From contig SLSG01000059.1 of assembly GCA_007130545.1 (NCBI GenBank), positions 1-9,257 on the forward strand: DNA of 9,257 bases, read 5' to 3'. Positions within the stretch are counted from its first letter, which is position 1, and the number at the start of each line of letters is the position of its first letter. Source of the stretch: Bacteroidales bacterium (GTDB lineage: Bacteria; Bacteroidota; Bacteroidia; Bacteroidales; UBA7960). Below the pieces are notes generated by a model. The model ran no database searches. It saw only the letters and a program-made list of their open reading frames with translations, and was not told where the DNA came from. Of the stretch, positions 1 through 7,686 are shown in pieces. The translations under genes and the position numbers were made by a program.

Positions 1-1062
1 ATTGCAGTGGAGGGCGATTGGGCCAGCCTGTTTGAGCTGAACCGTTATGTGAAACACATGGAGGGTGCTGCTTCCAGTGCCAGGGAGGTGCTGGATGGCC
101 TGAATCGTTGGCCGCTTTGGATGTGGGGGAACGAAGAGGTGGTATCCCTGGCGGAATGGCTCAGGCAGTACAATGGGAATCTGCCCATGGACAAAAGAGT
201 GGGGTTTTATGGTATGGACGTCTATGATGAGTGGAATTCCAAGGAGGTGCTGCTGGAGTTTCTTCGAGAGGACCATCCGGCACTGTATGCCGAGGCCGAG
301 GCACTGCTCGACTGTTTTACGTTTGCCAGGGGAGATAGCTGGACCTATGGAAGAAGTGCGGCCATGGGCCAGGCGAACTGCTCAGACCAGACCCGGGAGC
401 TTATGAAACTGTTGGAAAGTGACCATCCGGACCTGGCTTTGCTATCCGACTATGAACGCCTGTACCTCTCCCAAAACGCCCTGGTCATTAAGAATGCCGA
501 GAAATTCTTCCGCAAATCGGTGGCTGCCCGGGATGCTTCATCCTGGAACAGCCGGGTTCGCCATATGCACCGGACCGTTGAAAGGCTTCTGGAATTTTAC
601 GGGGAAGGTTCCCAGGGCATTGTATGGGCACACAACACCCATATTGGCGATGCCCGTTATACGGAAATGCAACAGTACGGACAGGAGAATATCGGACAGC
701 TTTCCCGTTTGTCGCAGGGACCAGACCAGGTGCTGCTGGTGGGGTTTGCGACCTACAGGGGAACTGTATTGGCAGGTAGTTCCTGGGAGGGCAGGCGGCG
801 TACAATGCGGGTGCCAAGGGCCCAGGAAGGGAGCATTGAGAAGGTGTTATATGAAACCGGACTGGATCGATTCCACCTGTTGTTCGGCGGGGAGGAGCGA
901 AACCATGAAGCATTTATGGAACCCATCGGGAACAGGGCAATCGGAGTGGTCTACGATCCGCGAAACGACCCGCAGCAGTATGTGATCAGCATCATCCCCC
1001 TAAGATATGACGCACTACTGTACTTCATGGAGACCAAAGCCCTTCATCCCCTTCACCGCTGA
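1..1062 (+). CDS. Erythromycin esterase family protein (EreA/EreB-like), 5' end missing
   Basis: The frame is open from base 1 and ends with TGA at 1060-1062, giving 353 residues in the window. The GTG at 7 is probably not the start, because the residues at the very edge (IAVEGDW) already match an internal family block. Family hallmarks in order are NRYVK (14-18), the WMWGNEEV block with WLRQYN (about 40-58), GFYGMDVYD (68-76), WNSRVRHM (182-189), WAHNTH followed by GDAR (209-218), GFATYRGTV (249-257) and a C-terminal RAIGVVYDP...YDALLYF...TKALHPL block. The N-terminal block with the GEHTHG-type catalytic motif must lie upstream of the window. Known members include enzymes that hydrolyse the macrolide lactone, but most chromosomal homologues have no proven substrate, so I do not call this a resistance gene. 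It converges with the response regulator gene, 2 bases apart. Confidence 0.85.
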   Translation: MAVEGDWASLFELNRYVKHMEGAASSAREVLDGLNRWPLWMWGNEEVVSLAEWLRQYNGNLPMDKRVGFYGMDVYDEWNSKEVLLEFLREDHPALYAEAEALLDCFTFARGDSWTYGRSAAMGQANCSDQTRELMKLLESDHPDLALLSDYERLYLSQNALVIKNAEKFFRKSVAARDASSWNSRVRHMHRTVERLLEFYGEGSQGIVWAHNTHIGDARYTEMQQYGQENIGQLSRLSQGPDQVLLVGFATYRGTVLAGSSWEGRRRTMRVPRAQEGSIEKVLYETGLDRFHLLFGGEERNHEAFMEPIGNRAIGVVYDPRNDPQQYVISIIPLRYDALLYFMETKALHPLHR

Positions 1063-1064
1063 GC

Positions 1065-2243
1065 TTACTGCTTTTTTACCTGGCTGAGCGGCTGGGCGTA
1101 ACGAATCACATCTTCACCGGTAATTTCCCGCTCACACAATATGGCCAGGCGTTCCACGACATTCCTCAGTTCCCTGATATTGCCCGTCCAGACGATCTTC
1201 TGCAACTCTTCCAGTGCATCCGATGAGAATACCTTTGGAGGCATGCCCTGCTCAGCTCCCAACTGTTCAATAAAGTGTGTGGCCAGCAGCGGGATGTCTT
1301 CCTTTCTTTCGTTCAGGGAGGGGACATGGATCAGGATGACACTCAGGCGATGATACAGGTCCTCACGGAAATTACCCCTTTGGATCTCTCTCTGGATGTT
1401 CTTGTTGGTGGCAGCCAGGACGCGGACGTCCACCGGGATTTCCTTTTCCCCGCCCACGCGGGTGATCTTGCTCTCCTGCAGGGTGCGCAGGACCTTGGCC
1501 TGTGCAGCCAGACTCATGTCCCCGATCTCATCCAGGAAAATGGTACCGCCGCTGGCCAGTTCAAAATTGCCTTTTTTTTGCTTGATGGCCGAGGTGAAGG
1601 ACCCTTTTTCATGGCCGAACAATTCGCTTTCGATCAGCTCGGATGGGATGGCGGCGCAATTGACCTCAATGAAAGGTCCTCTGGAGCGGTTGCTCATCTC
1701 ATGCAGGGATCGGGCAACCAGCTCCTTGCCGGTCCCGTTCTGCCCGGTAATGAATACCCGTGCATCCGTCGGGGCCACCCTGCTGATCATCTCCCGGATG
1801 CGTTCCAGGGCTTCTGACTCCCCAATCATCTGGTGGTTTTTGCTGACTTTGCGTTTAAGGACCCTGGTCTCAGTGACCAGCTTGGTTTTGTCCATCGCAT
1901 TGCGGATGGTGATCAGCAAACGATTCAGATCCAACGGCTTGGAAATAAAATCAAAGGCACCCTTTTTTATGGCTTCCACGGCATTGTCTATGGTTCCATG
2001 TCCGGATATCATGACCACGGTGGTGTCCGGGTCGGATTGCAGCACCTGTTCCAGTACTTCCATCCCGTCCATCCTCGGCATTTTTATGTCGCACAGAACC
2101 ACATCAAAACTGTTTTTCCCGATCATTTCCAGTCCTTCGGGTCCGTCTTCAGCCACTTCCACCTCAAACTTTTCAAACTCCAGAATCTCCTTCAGGGTGT
2201 TCCGGATGCTTCGTTCATCATCAATAACCAGAATCTTTGCCAT
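1065..2243 (-). CDS. Sigma-54-interacting response regulator (NtrC family) lacking a C-terminal HTH
   Basis: This 392-residue protein has two domains. The receiver (about 3-118) shows acidic residues D8 and D9, phosphoacceptor D52 (in LCDIKMP), S80 and K102. The AAA+ sigma-54 activation domain (about 138-368) shows Walker A GQNGTGKE (167-174), an L1 loop reading GSFTSA (214-219) where GAFTGA is usual, Walker B TIFLDE (234-239), arginine fingers R293 and R299 in FREDLYHR, and sensor II WTGNIRELRN (352-361). NtrC proteins usually continue with a Fis-type helix-turn-helix to about 440-480 residues. This one stops roughly 30 residues after sensor II with a basic VKKQ end. I chose ATG at 2243 because MAKILVIDDE is the canonical receiver start. 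The frame is open to 2312, but that would add 23 unrelated residues overlapping the permease gene. There is no Shine-Dalgarno sequence. It is last in the chaperone/ABC gene run, and no partner histidine kinase is in the window. Confidence 0.93.
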   Translation of the reverse strand: MAKILVIDDERSIRNTLKEILEFEKFEVEVAEDGPEGLEMIGKNSFDVVLCDIKMPRMDGMEVLEQVLQSDPDTTVVMISGHGTIDNAVEAIKKGAFDFISKPLDLNRLLITIRNAMDKTKLVTETRVLKRKVSKNHQMIGESEALERIREMISRVAPTDARVFITGQNGTGKELVARSLHEMSNRSRGPFIEVNCAAIPSELIESELFGHEKGSFTSAIKQKKGNFELASGGTIFLDEIGDMSLAAQAKVLRTLQESKITRVGGEKEIPVDVRVLAATNKNIQREIQRGNFREDLYHRLSVILIHVPSLNERKEDIPLLATHFIEQLGAEQGMPPKVFSSDALEELQKIVWTGNIRELRNVVERLAILCEREITGEDVIRYAQPLSQVKKQ

Positions 2244-2277
2244 GTGTTGTTTATTGGGGGTGCTATATTTTAACGGT

Positions 2278-3618
2278 TTATCTGTGCCGGATCCACTTCC
2301 AGAGTTCCGCATAAGAGACTTTTTTCCCGTACATCAATATCCCGGTACGGTAAATCCTGGAGGCAAGCCAGGTGGTGAATACAAACCCGGCCACAAGCAG
2401 GGCTGCCGAGAGGAGCACCTCCGTGTACGGGACCCCGAACGGGATCCGGACCATCATGATCACCGGGGACGTCAAAGGGATCATGGATAGCCAGAAGGCT
2501 ACCGGGCCGGAGGGGTTCGACATGACCATTTGTGCCATGATAAACGCGAACAGCAGGGGTATGGTGACCGGCAGCATGAACTGCTGGGTGTCTGCCTCGC
2601 TGTCGACCGCCGATCCGATTGCTGCGAACAGGGCCCCATATAGCAGGTAACCACCCAGGAAAAAGAAAATAAAGGATAGAATCATTACCGGGAAATTGAT
2701 CGATGCGAGGCCCTGCATGATCTGTCCCGCCTGGGTGTCGTGTTGCTGGATCATATCTCTTTGCGCCTGCAGCTCTTGAGGGTTGAGCACCTGGCTGCCG
2801 GTCACAAACACCTGTTCATCGGGCGTGAAGTGGAACAATTCGGGCATGCTGGCCCGCACGGTGCCGACAATGGCAAAGGTCAGGATAATCCAGATTAAAA
2901 ATTGGGTCAGCCCGACCAATCCGACACCGAGAATTTTCCCCATCATCAGCTGAAAGGGCTTTACCGAAGAAACGATGATTTCCACAATGCGGCTGGTCTT
3001 CTCTTCCAGGACGCCCCGGAGCACCTGTGAGCCGAAAAGAAAAATAAACAAATAGATCAGGATGCCGGAAACAAAACCCAGCCCCATGCTTACTTCCGGA
3101 TGATCGGTCTGCTCCAGGCCATCTTTTTTGATGCGGATGGCGTGGATATTTACCGGGGTGTCCACTTTCCGGAGAATCTCCGGGTCAATGCCTGCAGCCC
3201 CCAGTTTTAGTCCTTCGAACTCCTGTTTCAGGATGTTTTCCACATAAAGCTTGGTATTCAGGTTCGTGGCCTTCTCAGAGAACAGGCGCAGGGAGGAGGG
3301 GGACTCAAAAGCGATCTCGGGGATATGCAGCACGGCGTCGAACCGGCCTTGCCGCATCAGTTCCAGGGCTTGGTCTATGCCGCTTGGCAGGGGAGTGAAC
3401 CGGATGTTGTTCGCATCCCTGAACCGGTAATAGAACAAACCGCTGTCATCCACAATCCCGACCTCCTGGGTTTTATCGGAAATCTGGGTAAGGATCACGG
3501 GTGCCACCATCAGGCTGGCCATCAGGATGGGCCCGAGTATGGTCATCACGATAAAGGACCGTTTTCTGACCCTGCTCAGGTATTCACGCTTTATGATGGT
3601 CGCAATCTTATGTGACAT
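2278..3618 (-). CDS. ABC-2 type transporter permease, NatB-like
   Basis: This is a 446-residue inner-membrane subunit of an ABC exporter. It has a basic N-terminus (KREYLSRVRKR) and a first membrane segment at about 22-44. A large extracytoplasmic region of about 130 residues follows (45-178), then a cluster of hydrophobic segments at about 179-200, 228-253, 310-336, 346-367, 374-392 and 399-421. The segment around 205-230 (EEKTSRIVEI...VKPFQLMMGKILG) is the cytoplasmic coupling signature of NatB/COG1668 permeases. A polar stretch at 262-305 lies between two membrane segments. Its ATG overlaps the end of the ATPase gene by 11 bases, so the two are probably translationally coupled and form one transporter. 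The B. subtilis relative NatAB exports sodium, but the substrate cannot be read from this sequence. The next gene, a response regulator, starts 34 bases after its stop. Confidence 0.9.
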   Translation of the reverse strand: MSHKIATIIKREYLSRVRKRSFIVMTILGPILMASLMVAPVILTQISDKTQEVGIVDDSGLFYYRFRDANNIRFTPLPSGIDQALELMRQGRFDAVLHIPEIAFESPSSLRLFSEKATNLNTKLYVENILKQEFEGLKLGAAGIDPEILRKVDTPVNIHAIRIKKDGLEQTDHPEVSMGLGFVSGILIYLFIFLFGSQVLRGVLEEKTSRIVEIIVSSVKPFQLMMGKILGVGLVGLTQFLIWIILTFAIVGTVRASMPELFHFTPDEQVFVTGSQVLNPQELQAQRDMIQQHDTQAGQIMQGLASINFPVMILSFIFFFLGGYLLYGALFAAIGSAVDSEADTQQFMLPVTIPLLFAFIMAQMVMSNPSGPVAFWLSMIPLTSPVIMMVRIPFGVPYTEVLLSAALLVAGFVFTTWLASRIYRTGILMYGKKVSYAELWKWIRHR

Positions 3619-4519
3619 GCTTGATAAAGATCTCGTTCATGCTGGGTGTGTGTTCATTGAACCCGATGACCTGCACCTGGTCAATCAATTGCCTTAAAAG
3701 TTCATTCGAGCCAGTCCGTTCCCGGCTTTTCACCCGGACCTGTACCAGCCCGTTGTTCCGGCTGGTGCTGATGACCTGGTAACGGCTGTCCAGCAAGTTC
3801 TCCATAGGCGTATCCAGGCTCTCCAGCTCCACATCGTAAATCTGCCCTGCATACTGGCGCCGGATGTCCCTTATGTTTCCCTCCAATACCTTCCGGCTTT
3901 TATTGATCAGGGCAATGTCATCGCATAGTTCTTCCACAGAACCCATGTTGTGGGTGGAGAAAATAATGGTGGCCCCTTCCTGGCGCAAACGGAGGAGTTC
4001 CTTCTTTAGGAGGTTCACGTTGATGGGGTCAAAACCGCTGAATGGCTCATCAAAGATCAGCAGGTCAGGCTTGTGCAGCACGGTAATGATAAACTGCACT
4101 TTTTGTTGCATTCCCTTGGAGAGTTCCTCTACCTTTTTATTCCACCAGGGCATCAGGTCAAACTTTTCAAACCAGCCGCGGAGCTGCCTTCTGGCATCCC
4201 CGGCGCTGATTCCCTTGAGCCGGGCCAGGTAAATTGCCTGCTCCCCGACCTTCATCTTTTTATAGAGCCCCCGTTCTTCCGGCAGGTATCCGATCTTTTT
4301 CACGTCGGATGGATGCAATGCCTTGTTGTTCAAAAAAAGCCGTCCTTCGTCCGGGGCGATGATCTGGTTGATGATTCGAATCAGGGTGGTCTTTCCTGCC
4401 CCGTTCGGGCCCAGAAGTCCGAATATCCGCTGCCTTGGTACCGTAATGCTTACATCATCCAGCGCACAATGTCCGCTGTAGTGTTTGGTGATATGTTCAG
4501 CCCTGAACAGGATATCCAT
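3608..4519 (-). CDS. ABC transporter ATP-binding protein, NatA-like
   Basis: This 303-residue nucleotide-binding subunit powers the permease encoded next. Motifs in order are Walker A GPNGAGKT (37-44), the GYLPEERGLY block (77-86) where many ABC proteins have the Q-loop glutamine, signature LSKGMQQK (133-140), Walker B LLIFDEP (153-159), D-loop SGFD (161-164) and switch histidine H190 (STHNM). The LSKGM signature and the PEERGLY block are usual in ABC-2 exporters of the NatA/CcmA type, so neither suggests loss of function. The C-terminal 90 residues or so are a family-typical accessory region ending in NEIFIKHVT. ATG at 4519 gives the expected N-terminus and lies 14 bases after dnaJ, without a Shine-Dalgarno sequence. 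The membership of the NatA group is clear, but the substrate is unknown. Confidence 0.93.
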   Translation of the reverse strand: MDILFRAEHITKHYSGHCALDDVSITVPRQRIFGLLGPNGAGKTTLIRIINQIIAPDEGRLFLNNKALHPSDVKKIGYLPEERGLYKKMKVGEQAIYLARLKGISAGDARRQLRGWFEKFDLMPWWNKKVEELSKGMQQKVQFIITVLHKPDLLIFDEPFSGFDPINVNLLKKELLRLRQEGATIIFSTHNMGSVEELCDDIALINKSRKVLEGNIRDIRRQYAGQIYDVELESLDTPMENLLDSRYQVISTSRNNGLVQVRVKSRERTGSNELLRQLIDQVQVIGFNEHTPSMNEIFIKHVT

Positions 4520-4533
4520 TGGAGGCGGATGGT

Positions 4534-5685
4534 TTAATTAAATACCTCTTTCATGCGCTCGAAAAAGCTTTTGTCGGTCTTTTTCGGATTGGGTTTGAAA
4601 TTGTCTGATTGTTCCAGCTGCTCAAGCATGGCCTTTTCCTCTTTGGAAGTGGCTTGCGGGGTCCATATATTGATGTTTACCAACAGGTCCCCTCTGCCAT
4701 AGGAGTTCACCATGGGAAGCCCCTTGCCTTTCAGTCTCAGGACCTTTCCGCCCTGGGTGCCAGGCTCGATCTTGATGCGTGCTTTGCCTTCGAGGGTGGG
4801 CACCTCTATATGGGTACCCATAACGGCCTGCGGGAAGCTGATATGGTAGTCATGCAAAAGGTTGCTGCCGTCGCGGATCAGCTTTTCGTGCGGAATCTCT
4901 TCAATAAGGATAACCAGGTCCCCGGGTATGCCGCCACGTGGTGCGGCGTTGCCCTTGCCACTGAGTGACAGCTGCATCCCTTCTGCCACGCCTGCGGGTA
5001 TATTGATCGGGATCACCTCCTCGTTTTTCACAATGCCGTTTCCATAGCATTCTGAACATTTTTCCGTAATCACCTGGCCATCTCCGCTGCACTGCGGACA
5101 GGTGGAGGCGGTCTGCATTTGTCCAAGAAAGGTATTGGTAACCCGGGTCACACGCCCCTGCCCGTTACAGGTCGGACAGGTATGAAAAGCGCCGCCGTTT
5201 TTAGCACCGGTACCGCTGCAAGGTTTGCATGAGATGAATTTTTTGACCTTTATTTTTTTCTCCACACCATTAAGAACCTCCTCAAGGGTGAGGCGTACCT
5301 TGATGCGCAGGTTGCTGCCTTTGTTCACCCGCCGGCCGGTCCGGCCACTGAATCCGCTTCCTCCGAAGCCTCCGAAAGCACCGCCAAAGATGTCCCCAAA
5401 CTGACTGAAGATGTCCTCCATGCTCATGCCGCCCCCGAACCCGCCACCACCATAGTTATTGCCTACGCCTGCATGGCCAAATTGATCATAGCGTGACTTT
5501 TTCTCGGCATTGCTGAGCACCTCATAGGCTTCGGCTGCCTCCTTGAACTTGGCCTCTGCCGTCTCGTCCCCGGGATTCTTATCGGGATGGTATTTCAGGG
5601 CTTTCTGCCGGTAGGCCTTTTTGATCTGCTCGGGAGAAGCATCCCGCGAAAGTCCCAGTATTTCGTAATAGTCTCTTTTTGACAT
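4534..5685 (-). CDS. dnaJ: Molecular chaperone DnaJ (Hsp40, type I)
   Basis: DnaJ delivers unfolded clients to DnaK and stimulates its ATPase in the cytoplasm. The 383-residue protein has every part of a type I DnaJ. The J domain (about 4-70) carries HPD at 33-35. A Gly/Phe-rich linker follows at about 74-115. Four zinc-binding CxxCxGxG repeats start at C153, C170, C196 and C210, and the two beta-rich client-binding domains follow to the C-terminus. The length is normal for the family, and no catalytic or zinc residue is missing. The start MSKRDYYEILG is canonical. The gene begins 12 bases after grpE, so the two are co-transcribed. dnaK is not in the window. I see no CIRCE-type inverted repeat upstream. 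Confidence 0.98.
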   Translation of the reverse strand: MSKRDYYEILGLSRDASPEQIKKAYRQKALKYHPDKNPGDETAEAKFKEAAEAYEVLSNAEKKSRYDQFGHAGVGNNYGGGGFGGGMSMEDIFSQFGDIFGGAFGGFGGSGFSGRTGRRVNKGSNLRIKVRLTLEEVLNGVEKKIKVKKFISCKPCSGTGAKNGGAFHTCPTCNGQGRVTRVTNTFLGQMQTASTCPQCSGDGQVITEKCSECYGNGIVKNEEVIPINIPAGVAEGMQLSLSGKGNAAPRGGIPGDLVILIEEIPHEKLIRDGSNLLHDYHISFPQAVMGTHIEVPTLEGKARIKIEPGTQGGKVLRLKGKGLPMVNSYGRGDLLVNINIWTPQATSKEEKAMLEQLEQSDNFKPNPKKTDKSFFERMKEVFN

Positions 5686-5697
5686 GAAAATTATTTT

Positions 5698-6273
5698 TTA
5701 GCTGGCCACCACCACCCTGGAGAAGCGGATGACTTTGCCATTCAGCATATAACCCTTCTGCACCTCATCAATGATCTTGCCTTTCTGGTCCTTGCCAGAG
5801 GCCGGGACATGGGTGATGGCTTCATGAAGGTCTGTGTCAAATACCTGACCAATACTGGGTATTTCCTCCACCCCCTTTTGCCTGAGAATGGCCTTGAATT
5901 TGTTCAGAATGAGTATCAGTCCCTCGTTGGGCCTGGAACCTTCATTCCCCTGGCCTTCGACCTGGCATGCCCTTTCCAGGTCATCCAGAACAGGCAGCAG
6001 GGCAGTAATGATGTCGGATGAGGCTGTTTTGGCAAACTCAAGACGCTCCCTGGCTGTGCGCTTGCGATAATTGTCAAACTCGGAGAACAGCCGCAGGAAA
6101 CGATCATTGGCCTCTTCAAGCTTTGAGGGGTCTTGAGGCTCCTCAGCCTGTTCTTTTGGCTCGTCAGCCTGCTCTTTTGGCTCGTCAGCCTGCTCTATCG
6201 GCTTGTCAGTGGCATCCCCGTTTTGTGCCTGCTGGTGTTCGGTGGCTGTTTTTTTTTGCTCTTTATTCTTCAT
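5698..6273 (-). CDS. grpE: Nucleotide exchange factor GrpE
   Basis: GrpE releases ADP from DnaK and so resets the DnaK/DnaJ cycle. The 191-residue product has a charged, low-complexity N-terminus (1-50), then the long dimerisation helix (about 52-105) with the hallmark segments RLFSEFDNYRKRT and LLPVLDDLERA. The C-terminal beta domain ends in GYMLNGKVIRFSRVVVAS. The invariant-type phrase DTDLHEAI (146-153) is present. The N-terminal tail holds three copies of a seven-residue unit, annotated separately. The start at 6273 lies 75 bases after the murA stop, and dnaJ follows 12 bases after its own stop. Pairing with dnaJ supports the call. Confidence 0.97.
   Translation of the reverse strand: MKNKEQKKTATEHQQAQNGDATDKPIEQADEPKEQADEPKEQAEEPQDPSKLEEANDRFLRLFSEFDNYRKRTARERLEFAKTASSDIITALLPVLDDLERACQVEGQGNEGSRPNEGLILILNKFKAILRQKGVEEIPSIGQVFDTDLHEAITHVPASGKDQKGKIIDEVQKGYMLNGKVIRFSRVVVAS
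6136..6198 (-). repeat. Three tandem 21-base units in grpE encoding (I/K)EQA(D/E)EP
   Basis: Three in-frame 21-base units encode IEQADEP, KEQADEP and KEQAEEP (GrpE residues 26-46). The first two are nearly identical at the DNA level and the third differs at a few positions. Part of a fourth degenerate copy may precede them. The unit length is a multiple of three, so gain or loss of a copy would keep the frame. They fall in the acidic, presumably disordered tail before the dimerisation helix. Confidence 0.9.
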
Positions 6274-6322
6274 GGATGGTCTCTGTATTTTTAACGCCCT
6301 TGTCTATCAAATAACCTGCCAC

Positions 6323-6348
6323 ACTGCCATGAAGGTCATTTTGGCAGT
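6323..6348 (-). other. Inverted repeat directly after the murA stop codon
   Basis: ACTGCCA (6323-6329) and TGGCAGT (6342-6348) can form a perfect 7-bp stem around a 12-base loop. On the transcript it starts at the base after the murA TAA (6349-6351). No U-run follows, so it is not a standard intrinsic terminator. It could protect the 3' end of murA RNA or partly separate murA from grpE. Chance occurrence is not excluded. Confidence 0.35.
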
Positions 6349-7656
6349 TTATGCAATCCTTTTAATATTGGCCCCGATTTTCTGCAGCCTGGTGTCAATC
6401 TGCTGGTAACCCCTGTCAATCTGGTCGATGTTGTGGATAATGCTCTTTCCGTCTGCGCTGAGGGCAGCAATCAGCAATGCAACGCCTGCCCGTATGTCAG
6501 GAGAGGTCATCTCAAGTGACTTCAGCTGGTGCTTTCTGCCCAGTCCGATCACGGTTGCCCGGTGCGGGTCACAGAGAATGATTTTGGCACCCATGTCAAT
6601 CAGTTTGTCGACAAAAAACAGCCTGCTTTCGAACATTTTCTGGTGCAGCAGTACACTGCCGGTGGCCTGGGTCGCCACCACCAGCAGGATGCTCAGCAGG
6701 TCAGGCGAGAATCCGGGCCAGGGCGCATCGCTGATGGACAAAATGCTCCCGTCAATGAAGCTTTCCACCTCATAATTATCCTGTGACGGGATATATATGT
6801 CATCACCGGTATGCTCCAGCTGTATGCCAAGCTTGCGGAATACTTCCGGAATCATACCCAGCTGGTCATAACAAACATCCTTGATGGTGATCTCCGACCG
6901 GGTCATGGCAGCCAGTCCGATGAAGCTGCCGATCTCTATCATATCGGGCAACAGCCGGTGGGTGCATCCCCCGAGCTGCTCCACGCCCTCAATGGTGAGC
7001 AGGTTTGAGCCAAGCCCTGAAATTTTGGCCCCCATGCTGTTGAGCATTCGGCACAACTGCTGTACATAGGGCTCACAAGCGGCATTGTAGATGGTGGTTT
7101 TTCCCTTGGCAAGGCTTGCGGCCATGACGATGTTGGCGGTACCTGTCACGGAGGCTTCATCCAGAAGCATATAGGTCCCTGTCAGGGACCTGGCTTCAAT
7201 CTGGTATACGCTGTTTTTTGCGTCGTAATGAAATTGTGCGCCCAGCTTTTCCAGCCCAAGGAAGTGGGTGTCCAGGCGCCGCCGGCCGATCTTGTCGCCC
7301 CCGGGTTTCGGGATGATGGCTTTTCTGAACCTGGCCAGGAGGGGGCCGACGATCATTACTGACCCCCTCAGCATGGATACCTTACGGATGAAGGGTTCCT
7401 GCTGAAAGAAGTCGGGATCGACACTCCCTGCATTGAAGGAATATTTACCAGGGGCTAGCTTACGGACTTTTACCCCAAAGCCTGAAAGAAGGTCAATGAG
7501 TTTGTTGACGTCGATGATGTCGGGAAGGTTTTCGATGATGACCTCCTGGTCGGTCAGCAAAGTGGCGCAAAGGACCTGCAAAGCCTCATTCTTTGCTCCC
7601 TGTGGGATGATCTCCCCTTTGAGGGGATAGCCCCCGGAAATTTCAAAAGAACCCAT
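6349..7656 (-). CDS. murA: UDP-N-acetylglucosamine 1-carboxyvinyltransferase, Asp-type
   Basis: MurA transfers enolpyruvate from PEP to UDP-GlcNAc, the first committed step of peptidoglycan synthesis in the cytoplasm. The 435-residue product has the EPSP-synthase fold signatures: K22-N23 in QGAKNEAL, a PGGDKIGRRRLD loop (118-129), SPD with D319 and the SPDIRAG block with R389, which matches E. coli R397. In the active-site loop the residue matching E. coli Cys115 is Asp121. Cys-to-Asp MurA enzymes are active and insensitive to fosfomycin in Mycobacterium, Chlamydia and Borrelia. I chose ATG at 7656 because MGSFEISGGYPLKGEIIPQG is the family N-terminus. The frame is open up to 7722, but those 22 extra residues are not family-like and would cover a hairpin. 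It lies between the DUF4290 gene (105-base gap) and grpE (75-base gap). Confidence 0.96.
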   Translation of the reverse strand: MGSFEISGGYPLKGEIIPQGAKNEALQVLCATLLTDQEVIIENLPDIIDVNKLIDLLSGFGVKVRKLAPGKYSFNAGSVDPDFFQQEPFIRKVSMLRGSVMIVGPLLARFRKAIIPKPGGDKIGRRRLDTHFLGLEKLGAQFHYDAKNSVYQIEARSLTGTYMLLDEASVTGTANIVMAASLAKGKTTIYNAACEPYVQQLCRMLNSMGAKISGLGSNLLTIEGVEQLGGCTHRLLPDMIEIGSFIGLAAMTRSEITIKDVCYDQLGMIPEVFRKLGIQLEHTGDDIYIPSQDNYEVESFIDGSILSISDAPWPGFSPDLLSILLVVATQATGSVLLHQKMFESRLFFVDKLIDMGAKIILCDPHRATVIGLGRKHQLKSLEMTSPDIRAGVALLIAALSADGKSIIHNIDQIDRGYQQIDTRLQKIGANIKRIA

Positions 7657-7686
7657 ATCGGACCATGGTTTTGGATAATGAATGTC

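Noticed and set aside
1056..1091. Terminator at the convergent gene junction
   Set aside because: A T-run (1072-1077) follows only a 3-4 bp hairpin, and a 5-bp CCGCT/AGCGG pairing has a long loop. Neither is convincing.
2244..2312. N-terminal extension of the response regulator
   Set aside because: The 23 extra residues are not receiver-like and would overlap the permease gene. MAKILVIDDE at 2243 is the canonical start.
1396..2490. Long open frame on the plus strand, 364 codons
   Set aside because: It lies antisense to the regulator and permease genes, its translation is low-complexity Ser/Arg-rich with no domain, and both minus-strand genes have full family motifs.
3608..4519. Degenerate ABC ATPase because of LSKGM and a missing Q-loop glutamine
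   Set aside because: Both features are normal for NatA-type ABC-2 exporters, and Walker A, Walker B and the switch histidine are intact.
6274..6348. Heat-shock operator (CIRCE) or TAnnTTTG promoter upstream of grpE
   Set aside because: No TTAGCACTC-type inverted repeat is present, and the closest box (GTTATTTG) does not match the -7 consensus.
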